A stretch of 37,037 nt of DNA from an uncultured Blautia sp. (GTDB lineage Bacteria > Bacillota > Clostridia > Lachnospirales > Lachnospiraceae), in NCBI GenBank assembly GCA_946538475.1, contig CAMNGN010000003.1:1-37037 (forward strand). The letters are read 5' to 3'. The translations under genes and the position numbers were made by a program. This document shows, piece by piece, positions 24,416-33,100 of the stretch; positions within the stretch are counted from its first letter, which is position 1; each line of letters begins with the position of its first letter. Under the pieces are notes generated by a model, which saw only the letters and a list, made by a program, of their open reading frames with translations, did not search any database and was not told the DNA's origin.

Positions 24416-26269
24416 TTAATAATTTTCTTCAGTTCCTTCAGGGATCGAATAATCCTCGGTATATTCGTCTGTGTAGGTGTCTTCGGTATAGCTGTAATCG
24501 TCGTAGGATTCTTCGTACTGCGGTTCTTCGTACTGTTCCTCCTCGTACTGCTGTTCCTCGGACTGTTCTTCTTTGGTCTCATCAGTCGTTTCTTCAGCCG
24601 GGATGGGTGCTTCACCGTAGAATTTCTCGAAATATGCGAGGCAGTCGCCGTAGATCAGCTCTTTATCTTCAGCGGTGATATCCTTAAGAAGCTCGGCTGC
24701 GGCGGTATCGGGTGTGCTGCCTTCGATTCCGAAGATGCTCTTCAGATACTTGACCATCGCATTCAGTTCGTCGCTGAAGTACTGCTCTGTGCCGTCCGGT
24801 GTATACATGGTTGTGATTGCCTCGAGATATTTGTCACTGATCAGAGCAGAGAGCTTTTTGGCTGTCTCTTCGTCGGTGAAGGTGTAAGAAGGTACGAAGT
24901 CAGCGCCCATAGCTGCCTGCAGTGCTTCGGTGTCATCCTCGAATTCTCCTTTGCAGAATTTGAGGACTGCATCGTACTGCGATTTTGCCTGTTCGCTTAA
25001 GGCTGCGATCTTCTGATCTCTCGACGCATCTGCGGAATCACCTGCCGGCTGAGCCTCTGTGCCTTCCGGATCCTGCACATATTCTTCTGTCTCAGAACCT
25101 GTTTCGGGCGTAAACTCTGCTTCTTCGCCGGTCGGCTCTTCGCTCTCTTCTGTGCCCTCTGTATCCTCTGTGATCTCCTGCGGCTGCTCTTCCTCGCCGG
25201 CCGGATCGATCACGGTCTCTTCACCTTCGGGAATGCCAAACTCATCGGTTCCCTCGGAATCGGTTCCGGCACTCGGAACTTCCGTCGATTCTCCCATCTC
25301 GATAGCGGGATCGTAAGTGATCACTTCGAGCGTAGGATCTTCGGTAGAACTTGTCGGAATGTTCTCGCCGAGCTCGGTCTCATCGATATCATTGAGGATA
25401 CTTTCCGGATCATACTCTTCTTCGACCTGCTCAGTTTCGGTGATCTCCTGAACCTCCCCGGTTTCGGCTTCACCGTAGTTGTTTATCTCGGTAACCTGTG
25501 TGACATTGTTGTTGACGTTTTCGAGTGTCGTTGATATCTCTTCGTAGTTGTAGTTCTGTTCCGAGATATTTACCAGCAGCTCTACGATTTCGTTCACGGT
25601 GGTCTCATTTACCACGATGTTGTTCTCGTAGCAGATGTTGTTGACAATATTGTAGATCTCCGACTCATTGTGCACTTCGTTCTGAAGCACTTCGATCTTT
25701 GCATCGTTGACCAGTCTGGTCGCATCGTTGTTGCCTACCTGGTTTGCAACATTTCCGGTGACAACGATCTCCTGCACCGCCAGATCCTTTTTGACCGGGT
25801 CGAGCTGTGTTCCCGTTGCGGTCTCGTAAGCCATCTGTATGCCGGTAAGGGCGCCTGTGCCGGACACTTCAAACGGGCAGGCCGCGATGACTTCGCAGTT
25901 TGTCACGCCCGATGTGGAAAGTGTGGAGGCGATCATATTGCCCGTCACATAGTTCAGGTTGGCGGTACGAACGCGGATGCCGCCCGACTGTGTCGGTTTT
26001 ACGTACGCGCAGCTGAGGGTCCTTGTTCCGATCTGAGCGAGCGGAATGTAGGCTCCCAGATGGTTTCTCTCATCCTGGTTGGTTATCGTCAGGATCTGTA
26101 CTTCTGACGGATTGGCTTTAAAATAGTTCATCATTGTCTGCTTCTGTGCATCCGTGAGGTCGGCGCCCAGTGTTACGACTTTTGTTGCATCAGCCATGAC
26201 GGGAAGAGATGTTCCTCCGATCATCAGTGCTCCGCAGAGTACAGCGGCAAGCAATTTGCTTCTCTTCAT
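24416..26269 (-). CDS. Secreted DUF1002 (YpuA-like) protein with long acidic C-terminal tail
   Basis: About 617 residues. Signal peptide (MKRSKLLAAVLCGALMIGGT, cleavage VMA-D). Residues about 25-260 are the DUF1002 domain: VVTLGADLTDAQKQTMMNYF, TITNQDERNHLGAYIP, ISTLSTSG-type TGNMIASTLSTSGVTNCEVI, AACPFEVSGTGALTGIQMAY. A Glu/Thr/Pro-rich linker of about 140 residues follows, then a helical segment (AALSEQAKSQYDAVLKFCKG, DKYLEAITTMYTPDGTEQYF) and a final tail of about 60 residues made almost only of Glu, Tyr, Asp, Gln, Ser and Thr. The family is common in Firmicutes, with no established function. ATG 26269 preferred over GTG 26278, which sits 2 nt from the AAGGAG site. Own promoter and terminator. 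Confidence 0.87.
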   Translation of the reverse strand: MKRSKLLAAVLCGALMIGGTSLPVMADATKVVTLGADLTDAQKQTMMNYFKANPSEVQILTITNQDERNHLGAYIPLAQIGTRTLSCAYVKPTQSGGIRVRTANLNYVTGNMIASTLSTSGVTNCEVIAACPFEVSGTGALTGIQMAYETATGTQLDPVKKDLAVQEIVVTGNVANQVGNNDATRLVNDAKIEVLQNEVHNESEIYNIVNNICYENNIVVNETTVNEIVELLVNISEQNYNYEEISTTLENVNNNVTQVTEINNYGEAETGEVQEITETEQVEEEYDPESILNDIDETELGENIPTSSTEDPTLEVITYDPAIEMGESTEVPSAGTDSEGTDEFGIPEGEETVIDPAGEEEQPQEITEDTEGTEESEEPTGEEAEFTPETGSETEEYVQDPEGTEAQPAGDSADASRDQKIAALSEQAKSQYDAVLKFCKGEFEDDTEALQAAMGADFVPSYTFTDEETAKKLSALISDKYLEAITTMYTPDGTEQYFSDELNAMVKYLKSIFGIEGSTPDTAAAELLKDITAEDKELIYGDCLAYFEKFYGEAPIPAEETTDETKEEQSEEQQYEEEQYEEPQYEESYDDYSYTEDTYTDEYTEDYSIPEGTEENY

Positions 26270-26324
26270 ATTTTTCACTGCTCCTTCTTATGTAAAAAAT
26301 AAACAGGTTTAATACCTGAAATGC

Positions 26325-26330
26325 ATTATA
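26325..26330 (-). promoter_or_regulatory. Extended -10 promoter of the DUF1002 gene
   Basis: Minus strand TGCTATAAT with no good -35 (TTACAG at 18 bp). The upstream promoter half is the 3' arm of the mgtE terminator. A small CAGGT-ATTAA-ACCTG hairpin followed by TTTATTTTTT lies in the leader before the ribosome site and might attenuate. Confidence 0.7.
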
Positions 26331-26333
26331 GCA

Positions 26334-26374
26334 CAGAAAAGGGCGGCTCTGTAATTTGAAAGCCACCCCTTTGT
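26334..26374 (-). terminator. Terminator of mgtE
   Basis: Minus strand AAAGGGGTGGCT and AGCCGCCCTTTT pair over 12 positions with two G-U, followed by C and TG; the T-run is part of the stem. Position 12 bp after the mgtE stop supports the call. Confidence 0.75.
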
Positions 26375-26386
26375 CATCTGTTTCGG

Positions 26387-27826
26387 TCAGCCTCCCAGCT
26401 GAAGGACATTGATCAGCAGGACCCAGCTGAGTCCGTAATAGGAAACCACCGCCACAAGGTCGTTGACCGTTGTGATCAGGGGACCCGATGCGACTGCAGG
26501 GTCAATGTTGATCTTTTTGAAGAACAGCGGGATCAATGTTCCCACAGCGCTCGATATTGCCATCGCGAGGAGCAGTGAAAGGCCGATGCACCCCGAGACC
26601 GCAAACGCAAACATAAAGGTTCTTCCTTTAAAAAAGTGAATGTAAAGACCGACAAACAGGAAGGAAAAACTTCCCAGGATCAGTCCGTTGCTGAGACCCA
26701 CGCGGATCTCCTTGCCTACCAGGCCTACCTTTTGACGGCCTGTCAGCGTCTCATCCATCAGGACACGGATCGTAACAGCCAGAGACTGCGTACCCACATT
26801 ACCTGCCATATCCAGGATCAGTGACTGGAACGCCATGATCAGTGTAAGCTGAGACACGACCGTCTCAAATGCCCCCACCACTGTCGAGACCAGCATGCCC
26901 AGAAACAGCAGCACGATCAGCCAGGGGAGACGTTTTTTCATACTCTCGCGGAGCGGTTCTTTAAGATCCTCCTCCGCAGTCAGACCTGCCAGTCGGGCGT
27001 AATCCTCTCCCATCTCATCATCGACCACTTCGATGATGCTCTGCGAGGTGATGACTCCGAGCAGGTGATTGTTGTTGTCCAGTACGGGCACCGAATCTTC
27101 CGAGTAATCTTTCAGTTTTTCGATACACTCGTCGATCGTCTCTGTGCCGTATACATAAGGATAGGAAGTAACGATCAGGCCTTCCAGATTGGTGTTCTGT
27201 CTGGCAATGATCAGTTCCTTCAGATCGAGAGCTCCGTAAAAAGCTCCTGTCTCATCCACAACAAAAAGTGTGGAAATATTGTCGTTTTCAGAGGCCTGCT
27301 CCACGAGGGAGCTCATGGCCTGTTTGACTGTAAGGTTTTCGCGGATCACGATATAGTTGGTCGTCATCCTGCTGCCGATCTCGTCCTCATCGAACGATGC
27401 CAGCAGTCTGATGTCCTTTCTCGCATCTTCGTCCATCAGCTCGATCAGCAGCGAACGTCTGTCCCTGTCGATCTCGCGCAGCACGTTGACCGCGAAATCC
27501 GATTCCATGGCCGAGATCAGGACCGCTGCCTTTTTCAGGTCCATCTCCGCCAGATATTTTCCTGCCTGATCTTCTTCCATATACTCGAAGATATCAGACA
27601 GTTTGCCTGTATCCATAATGTGATACAGCTTTCTCCGCTCAGCCGGAAGCAGCTTTGGCAGCACCTCCGCGATATCATTTTCATGATAATCGTTCAGCTG
27701 CTCTCTCATCATTCTTGGAGTCGCGTTGCTCCTGATGATCTCGATGATATTTTTCTGATAATCCGGTTTCTGAGCGGTCTGATCAAGCCCGGCTTCCACC
27801 GGTGAATCAAGATGCTCATTCTCCAC
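26387..27826 (-). CDS. mgtE: Magnesium transporter MgtE
   Basis: Mg2+-gated Mg2+ channel of the inner membrane, 479 residues. N-domain of helical repeats at about 30-155 (DIAEVLPKLLPAERRKLYHI, EDARKDIRLLASFDEDEIGS RMTT), a CBS pair at about 160-280 (VVDETGAFYGALDLKELI, VPVLDNNNHLLGVIT), the plug helix, then five TM segments from about 310 (RLPWLIVLLFLGMLVSTVVG) including the family pore motif NVGTQSLAVTIR and NDLVAVVSYYG near the end. Start is GTG 27826, 8 nt after AGGAGG. It is the only gene in its transcript and has a long leader described separately. Cytosolic Mg2+ closes the channel in known members. Confidence 0.96.
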   Translation of the reverse strand: MENEHLDSPVEAGLDQTAQKPDYQKNIIEIIRSNATPRMMREQLNDYHENDIAEVLPKLLPAERRKLYHIMDTGKLSDIFEYMEEDQAGKYLAEMDLKKAAVLISAMESDFAVNVLREIDRDRRSLLIELMDEDARKDIRLLASFDEDEIGSRMTTNYIVIRENLTVKQAMSSLVEQASENDNISTLFVVDETGAFYGALDLKELIIARQNTNLEGLIVTSYPYVYGTETIDECIEKLKDYSEDSVPVLDNNNHLLGVITSQSIIEVVDDEMGEDYARLAGLTAEEDLKEPLRESMKKRLPWLIVLLFLGMLVSTVVGAFETVVSQLTLIMAFQSLILDMAGNVGTQSLAVTIRVLMDETLTGRQKVGLVGKEIRVGLSNGLILGSFSFLFVGLYIHFFKGRTFMFAFAVSGCIGLSLLLAMAISSAVGTLIPLFFKKINIDPAVASGPLITTVNDLVAVVSYYGLSWVLLINVLQLGG

Positions 27827-28068
27827 TTGCAGATCCTCCTTCGTCCCTTATTCTGTGATAAGAACGGGCAGAAGAAGAATAACGATGCCGGAGTTAACAT
27901 AAAGGCAGGTACATCAGCCTGTACAGCAAGTCCGGTACCGCATCATCTCCGTCCGTATAGCAACTTCGACCATGACCATCACTACTGTCCATTCTGTTCA
28001 CCTGCCTTTGTTATGTATTGTGATTTTGTATTGTGATCAAGTCTGAGGGCAATTCCTCACCACAATAC
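27827..28068 (-). promoter_or_regulatory. Long structured leader of mgtE
   Basis: About 240 nt from the predicted start (near 28065) to the GTG. Parts in order on the transcribed strand: GTATTGTG at the very 5' end; TGAGG-AATTGC-CCTCA hairpin; two tandem copies of ATCACAATACA (28027-28037 and 28014-28024 complement), either of which pairs with the 5' GTATTGTG; AAAGGCAGGT (28000-28009 complement) that pairs perfectly over 10 bp with ACCTGCCTTT (27901-27910 complement) and encloses a 32-codon ORF; then CTTCTTC, able to pair with the mgtE ribosome site GAAGGAG; and an imperfect CGTTC..GGGACG hairpin directly ahead of that site. No M-box consensus is recognisable. Confidence 0.7.
27894..27992 (-). 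CDS. Possible mgtE leader peptide (32 codons, Asp-rich)
   Basis: ATG 27992 to TAA 27894. It has a plausible ribosome site, AGGTG, 6 nt upstream, but that site lies within the arm AAAGGCAGGT which can pair with the last codons of the same ORF. The peptide begins MDSSDGHGRSCYTDGDD and ends LMYLPLC; six of its 32 residues are Asp, with a Pro after GDDAV. In enterobacteria the leader peptide MgtL, with acidic residues and prolines, destabilises ribosomes at low Mg2+ and raises mgtA expression. By analogy this ORF could sense Mg2+, but no homology exists and the ORF could be chance. Confidence 0.45.
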   Translation of the reverse strand: MDSSDGHGRSCYTDGDDAVPDLLYRLMYLPLC

Positions 28069-28071
28069 TAA

Positions 28072-28100
28072 ATTATATAATATTCTGTTTTAGATGTAAA
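28072..28100 (-). promoter_or_regulatory. Promoter of mgtE
   Basis: Minus strand TTTACA (28095-28100), 17 bp, TATAAT (28072-28077). It starts 23 bp after the last WXG100 gene. I see no hairpin terminator in between, so the secretion operon may read through into mgtE. Confidence 0.85.
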
Positions 28101-28123
28101 CCTCCATTAACAATTTTTTGAGT

Positions 28124-28441
28124 TCAGCTGATGATATCCGAGCTGAGGCTTCCCGCCACCTCCTGATTGGCGGTCTCGGCCTCGGTATAATGGGCTGCCA
28201 TCTCCTGCAGATCGTTAACATGCTCCGTGATCATGCGGTACAACGTATCCATGTCATCCTGCAGGCCGGTAAATTTCGTCTTGTAGGCGGTAGCCGCATC
28301 GCCGCTCCACACCTCACCGCTGATCTCGTTCACCAGACTGACCATGCGGTCGGTGCAGCCTTTCATTGTAGTGCCTTCTCCTTCAAGCTCCGCAGACACC
28401 GCGTTCAGTTTTTCCGGTGTTACTTTTAAATAATCGGCCAT
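28124..28441 (-). CDS. WXG100 family protein 1
   Basis: 105 residues, last gene of the secretion operon. Two amphipathic helices around the turn W45-S-G (EISGEVWSGDAATAYKTKF), the hallmark of ESAT-6-like WXG100 proteins, which form four-helix dimers and are exported by EssC-type ATPases without a signal peptide. The C-terminal export motif YxxxE is present in HYTEAETA. GGAGG precedes the ATG. It lies 12 bp after WXG100 protein 2. Its role as substrate or structural part cannot be decided. Confidence 0.93.
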   Translation of the reverse strand: MADYLKVTPEKLNAVSAELEGEGTTMKGCTDRMVSLVNEISGEVWSGDAATAYKTKFTGLQDDMDTLYRMITEHVNDLQEMAAHYTEAETANQEVAGSLSSDIIS

Positions 28442-28453
28442 ATTTCCTCCTTA

Positions 28454-28756
28454 TTAATATGTTCTGCTCGATGCGATCGATACGTTCTGTGCCTCGGCGG
28501 CTTCATATTTGGCGATGATCTGCTCAAGTGCCGCCGTATACTGATCGATCGCGCCGGCAAATGTCGTCATCTTCCCGCGGTCTGTGCTGAAAGCATTGTA
28601 AAACGCGTCATGTGATTCGCCTTCCCAGCTGCCTTCCAATGTGTGTACCGTGTTTTCCATAGAGTTTGCGTTTTCGGTAAATTTCTGATTCAGCTGTATC
28701 AGCTCTTCCTTTTTTGCTCTGAGTGCCGAACTTGTCACTCTTATTTCCGATGCCAT
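28454..28756 (-). CDS. WXG100 family protein 2
   Basis: 100 residues, helix-turn-helix hairpin with W44-E-G (LEGSWEGESHDAFYNAF) and export motif YEAAE near the C-terminus (AKYEAAEAQ). N-terminus ASEIRVTSSALRAKKEEL resembles Bacillus YukE-type proteins. AAAGGAAG upstream of the ATG. It is separated from WXG100 protein 3 by 54 bp. Confidence 0.94.
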   Translation of the reverse strand: MASEIRVTSSALRAKKEELIQLNQKFTENANSMENTVHTLEGSWEGESHDAFYNAFSTDRGKMTTFAGAIDQYTAALEQIIAKYEAAEAQNVSIASSRTY

Positions 28757-28810
28757 ATAGTTCTTCCTTTCGTATCCGTCCAGAAACTGAACCGTTACTT
28801 CCTTTCTTTA

Positions 28811-29122
28811 TTAATAATTTCTTGTCTCAGCCAGCCTGAGCGCCTGCATCTCCGCATTGTAAATATTCTGCGCGATGGTTCTCACTGCCTCTGCGGTCTT
28901 TGTCAGAGAAGATGCACAGTCGGACCATTTCTGTGTCAGAATACCGCATTTCGCATAAAATGCTTCCGCGCTCTCCCCCTTCCACACTGTCTCAAGTGCA
29001 GCCGTCGTTTCTTTTGTATCTCCCGCAACCGACGAATTAATTTCTGCCGCAAGCTGCATAAGAGTCTCTGCCTGTGACAGTGCCTTCTCATATTCCAGAT
29101 ATATTTCTGCTTCTGTTTTCAC
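28811..29122 (-). CDS. WXG100 family protein 3
   Basis: 103 residues from a GTG start at 29122 with AAAGGA 6-8 nt upstream; the reading to 29143 would translate that ribosome site. W47-K-G (LETVWKGESAEAFYAKC) marks the turn. It has two cysteines in the second helix and lacks a clean YxxxD/E; the nearest match is YNAEMQA (Y followed by E at +3). This may be a partner subunit that relies on another WXG100 protein for recognition; inference. Confidence 0.9.
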   Translation of the reverse strand: MKTEAEIYLEYEKALSQAETLMQLAAEINSSVAGDTKETTAALETVWKGESAEAFYAKCGILTQKWSDCASSLTKTAEAVRTIAQNIYNAEMQALRLAETRNY

Positions 29123-29184
29123 GTTTATTCCTTTCGTGCGCACTGTGTAAGATCACAGGCGCCTTGACCGGAAACCGCAGTGCG

Positions 29185-29496
29185 TCACAGGACACTGCTT
29201 CCGAGAGCTCCGGCGATCCCCGCAGACCCGTCCTCGGCATCCGTATACACGCCGCTCATCCTGAGCAGCTTTTGGGGATGTTCCCTGATATGCAGAAGAG
29301 CCTCATCCATGCCTTCCTTGAGCTCCCGGTACATTTCCTTATGTTTCTCCGACGCCTCCCCTTCCCAGAAAGCGGCACAGGATGTCACGATCCTGTCCGC
29401 CTCTTCAAACCCGGCTCTGAGAGCGTCGACCGCATTTTCGATCTCTGCTGCAGCTGCGGTAAGCTCAGAGGGCGTAACCTTAAGTGTGATGCTCAT
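29185..29496 (-). CDS. WXG100 family protein 4
   Basis: 103 residues from ATG 29496 (AAAGGCAGG upstream). N-terminus SITLKVTPSELTAAAAEIE, turn W44-E-G (CAAFWEGEASEKHKEMY), export motif YTDAE in GVYTDAEDGS, followed by a Gly/Ala/Ser tail. The longer reading to 29595 runs back into the neighbour and is rejected. Confidence 0.92.
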   Translation of the reverse strand: MSITLKVTPSELTAAAAEIENAVDALRAGFEEADRIVTSCAAFWEGEASEKHKEMYRELKEGMDEALLHIREHPQKLLRMSGVYTDAEDGSAGIAGALGSSVL

Positions 29497-29515
29497 GGAT
29501 ATACCTGCCTTTCTG

Positions 29516-29818
29516 TCAGCCGATGGTGAGCGATGAAATTTCTCCCGAAACCTCGCCTTCACACGCATCATATGATCCTGCCGCGTTTGACTCATACCCG
29601 GCGAACTGCCTGGCCGACAGGATCACCTTACGGATATATTCGAGATCTTCACGAAGGACAGCCATAAATTTCTGTTCTGCCTCGCCTTCCCACATCGCGT
29701 CCATGCTCTGCCCGGTACTCTCAATAGTACCGACGCTCTGCTCCGCAGTCCCGATTGCCTGTTCCAGGTTTTCCGAAGCCGCCCTGAGGCTTTGTGTATT
29801 TATCCTGATCGTTTCCAT
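29516..29818 (-). CDS. WXG100 family protein 5
   Basis: 100 residues from ATG 29818 (ACAGGAG 5-6 nt upstream). Turn W43-E-G (MDAMWEGEAEQKFMAVL), export motif YDACE in GSYDACEGEV. First of the five WXG100 genes in transcription order, 31 bp after the YukD-like gene. Confidence 0.92.
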   Translation of the reverse strand: METIRINTQSLRAASENLEQAIGTAEQSVGTIESTGQSMDAMWEGEAEQKFMAVLREDLEYIRKVILSARQFAGYESNAAGSYDACEGEVSGEISSLTIG

Positions 29819-29849
29819 ATTATCTCCTGTCATTCCCGGGACGCCCTGA

Positions 29850-30095
29850 TCACGTGATGATCAGTTTGCTGCCGCTGTGAATGCCGCAGCTTGCCAGACT
29901 TCTGTCAGGCGGCAGCGGAAGCCCGTGTTCCGTCGAAAACAGTACAAATTCTCCGGGGTCTACGCTGTCCGAGTGATATATATCACAGAGGATGCGAAGG
30001 ACCTCCTCGGTAAATTCTCCCACCGTGCATTCGGGCGGGGCTTCAAAATCAAATGTTGTATCAGGTAACGGTATAAAAACGTCTACAATCATCAT
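29850..30095 (-). CDS. YukD/EsaB-like ubiquitin-fold protein of the type VII-like system
   Basis: 81 residues with a beta-grasp pattern: MMIVDVFIPLPDTTFDFEAP, FTEEVLRILCDIYHSD, FVLFSTEHGLPLPPDRSLAS and the end GIHSGSKLIIT, similar to YukD/EsaB proteins of Firmicutes type VII systems, which are small cytoplasmic regulators or assembly factors. It lies 18 bp after essC and 31 bp before the first WXG100 gene. Two adjacent ATGs; GGAGG precedes both. No C-terminal di-glycine, as in other YukD proteins, so it is not expected to be conjugated. Confidence 0.85.
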   Translation of the reverse strand: MMIVDVFIPLPDTTFDFEAPPECTVGEFTEEVLRILCDIYHSDSVDPGEFVLFSTEHGLPLPPDRSLASCGIHSGSKLIIT

Positions 30096-30113
30096 ATCGT
30101 ATCCTCCGGCTTA

Positions 30114-33100
30114 TTATTCTGTGAATCTCCCGTAATAAGGAACTATAATACTGCCTTTCATACTTTCTCCGTTTATCTCCGGAAGAAGTCCGACCCCCGG
30201 TTTCTGTGCTTTGTTCTGCTGTCTGTAGTCCAGATGATCATAGTTCAGAAGGGTGTTGCCGGCTGTCTTTCCTCCAAAATGGATCCCCGCTTTTCCGGAA
30301 TTAAAGCTCTTAAAAGCCGGCAGGACCTGCACCCCGCTTTTCTTTTCAAGCGACAGCTCCGCCAGGACAACGATCCCATAACCTGCTCCTTTTTCAAACA
30401 GCATCTCCAGAAAGCCCTTCATATTTCGCTCTGAACGGCAGGCCGTGGTGAGAAGCCACTCCAGGTCTGTGATCAGAAGGAGCACAGGGGAAAAAGGCAT
30501 TTCCTTCCCCTCTTTTCGGGGACCGGAACCGGTCTTCTTAATGGCAAGGCTGCGTTCTTCGAGCATGGGAGTCAGTTTTTCCGAAAAGCAGGAAAATGTC
30601 TGCTCCTCTCCCGATGCGTAGTATAGATTTTCTTTATCTGCACAGGAAAGCAAATGTCTCTCCGGCGAGTCGATGACAAGCACCTCCATCCCTTTTAACA
30701 GGGCGCACTCTGCAGCGACCCGCAGGAAGTTGGTCTTTCCGCTCCTTCGGTCTCCTGTCACCAGGAAGCAGAAGGTTTTTTGAAGGTTAAGTGCGTAAAT
30801 ACCCGCATCATAGGATCTGTACCCGACAGGCAGCAGGGCAGGACTTTTCAGCATTTCGACGACCTTTGTGTCCGATACAAAATCGTCGAACACAGGCTTT
30901 TCCGGTATATCCGGAACCCGCGGTGCTGTTTCCCCCGGGTATTTTTCTCTGAGTTTGCGGCATAAAGTGTGAATGTACTCCGACCTCTCGTAGTCATCGG
31001 CATCACCGATCGCGAGTGCCGCCTGAAACTCCCTCAATTTTCCTTCATATATCGCCAGTCCGCGTCCCCGGATCCCCGGAGAGGGTACCGTCTCTGTCCT
31101 GACCATCCGGAATAATTCCGCACAGGCAAACCTGTCCGTCATTCCCAGCGAAATGACTGTGCGCATATTTTCTCTCAGCCTGTTCCCGATCTCGTTCATG
31201 CCGAACCCTGCGGCCGAGATGATCAGAAAGATACCCAGACGATTTCCCTCTCTCGAAAGCTGCATGATCACCGGTTCATAGATGTCCGCGGTTTTTTCTC
31301 TGAACGAGGCGTAGTTATCGATGATGATGAATACCGCTGGAATATCCGGCATCCCCGCCCTTATGTATTCCGTAAAATTACCGCCTCGGAACAGATCCTT
31401 TCTCTTCTCTGCCATCGACATCATCATGTTAAAAAAGCGTCCTGTCTTTTCGGTATCGGTCTCGTGCATCATGCCTCCGACATGCGGTGCTTCGATAAAT
31501 TCCTGCATGCTTCTGCCGCTGTAATCGATGCCGTACACGATCACCCGGGAAGGAGGACACGAAGAGATAAGCGAGCAGATGACCGTCTGCAGGAAAGTGC
31601 TTTTTCCGCTCACAACAGTACCGCATACCGCCATATTTCCGGCTTCGGGGAAACTTATCTTTAAAACTCTCTGTGCCTGTTCATCCGGAAGATCCGCCAT
31701 GCCCACAGGCACGATGATTTCTCCGGTGTCCGCCTGTCTGTCAGAAAGTGTCGTACCCTCTGTTTCACAGGATGAGAGTTCATTAAGGGAGATCTTCTCC
31801 TTCAGCGGTGGCAGCCACAGCAGGCGGCTTTTTCCGTATCCCTGTGCCTCCGCAGTCCGGATCAGATATTCCGTCACCTTTTCCAGTTCAGTCTTTCGCT
31901 TGCCTTCACCGGTCCGTTTGGTCAGCGCCGCAGTGACCGGTCTTCCGCAAAGCGTAAGAAGCCTGACCCGCGGTTCTTTGTCAGCCGCATCCTCGGAATA
32001 GGCGGCGCCGCTGTAGGCTGTCTGAAACTGTTCGAATATCTCGTCATTGCCCACCTGAAAACAGCACCTGCCCACGTTCGTCAGTTCTGCCGCGTCCGGT
32101 CTTCCCAGCATGTCCAGACTGTCCTGCCGGTTCTGCACCCTCAGACAAAGTCTGAACCGCGAATTGCTTCTGATGTTTTCGTCAACGACTCCGCCCGGCT
32201 TCTGCGTCGCCAGGATCAGATGCACACCGAGGCTTCTGCCCACCTGTGCAACACTGATCAGCTCACGCATGAAATCAGGCTCTTCTTTTTTGAGTTCCGC
32301 AAACTCATCGATCACGATCAGAAGATGGGGTACCGGCTCCTTGCATATACCTCTTTTTACCATTCCGGTATAGGCATCGATGTGATTCACCTGGACACTG
32401 TTAAACAGCTGCTGACGCCTCCTGTTTTCGCTTTTTATGGAAACCATCGCCCGATGTATGCTGCTTCCCGAAAGGTTGGAAATGCTCCCGGCCAGATGAG
32501 GGAGCCCTTCAAACAGATTTGCCAGGCCCCCGCCTTTGTAGTCGATGATAAAAAAAGCGATGTCGTCAGGGCTGTAGTTGACCGCCAGTGACAGGATAAA
32601 TGTCTGCAATGCTTCGCTTTTTCCCGAGCCCGTCATCCCCGCGACAAGGCCATGAGGCCCATGGTACTTTTCATGGATGTCCAGATACATGGGCGCTTCG
32701 CCGGCCTTTCTGCCGATCATGGCCCGAATGTTCTCGTTCGTCCTGTTCTTCAGCCATCTTTGTCCGGCTTTCAGATCTTCGACACATGCGGCATCATACA
32801 TCTGAAGAAAGGAAACGCTGTGCGGGATCTTTCCCTTTCCCCGGCTGTGCTGTACCTTAAGTCCGCTGATCCTGCGGCTGAACTTTTCACACTCTTCAGA
32901 CGTCACCGGATCAAATTCTGCATGTATACGTACGTTTCTTGCATCCGCGCTGTACATTCCCGTAAAGGCAGAGGAGTTTTCTACGAACAGATCGCAGGAG
33001 TTGGGAAGATCGTAAGGTGAGGCGGCGGCAAAGACTGTCGTAAGTCCGCATTCAGCGGCATGATCGTACATATATGTACCTATCGCTTCGTTCTCGACCT

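Noticed and set aside
27827-28068. M-box (ykoK) magnesium riboswitch upstream of mgtE
   Set aside because: The conserved M-box strings (GTTAGGTGAGGCTCC, CGCTGCTGCCC, GGGTCAACAG) cannot be found; the stems follow a different plan. A covariance search would settle it.
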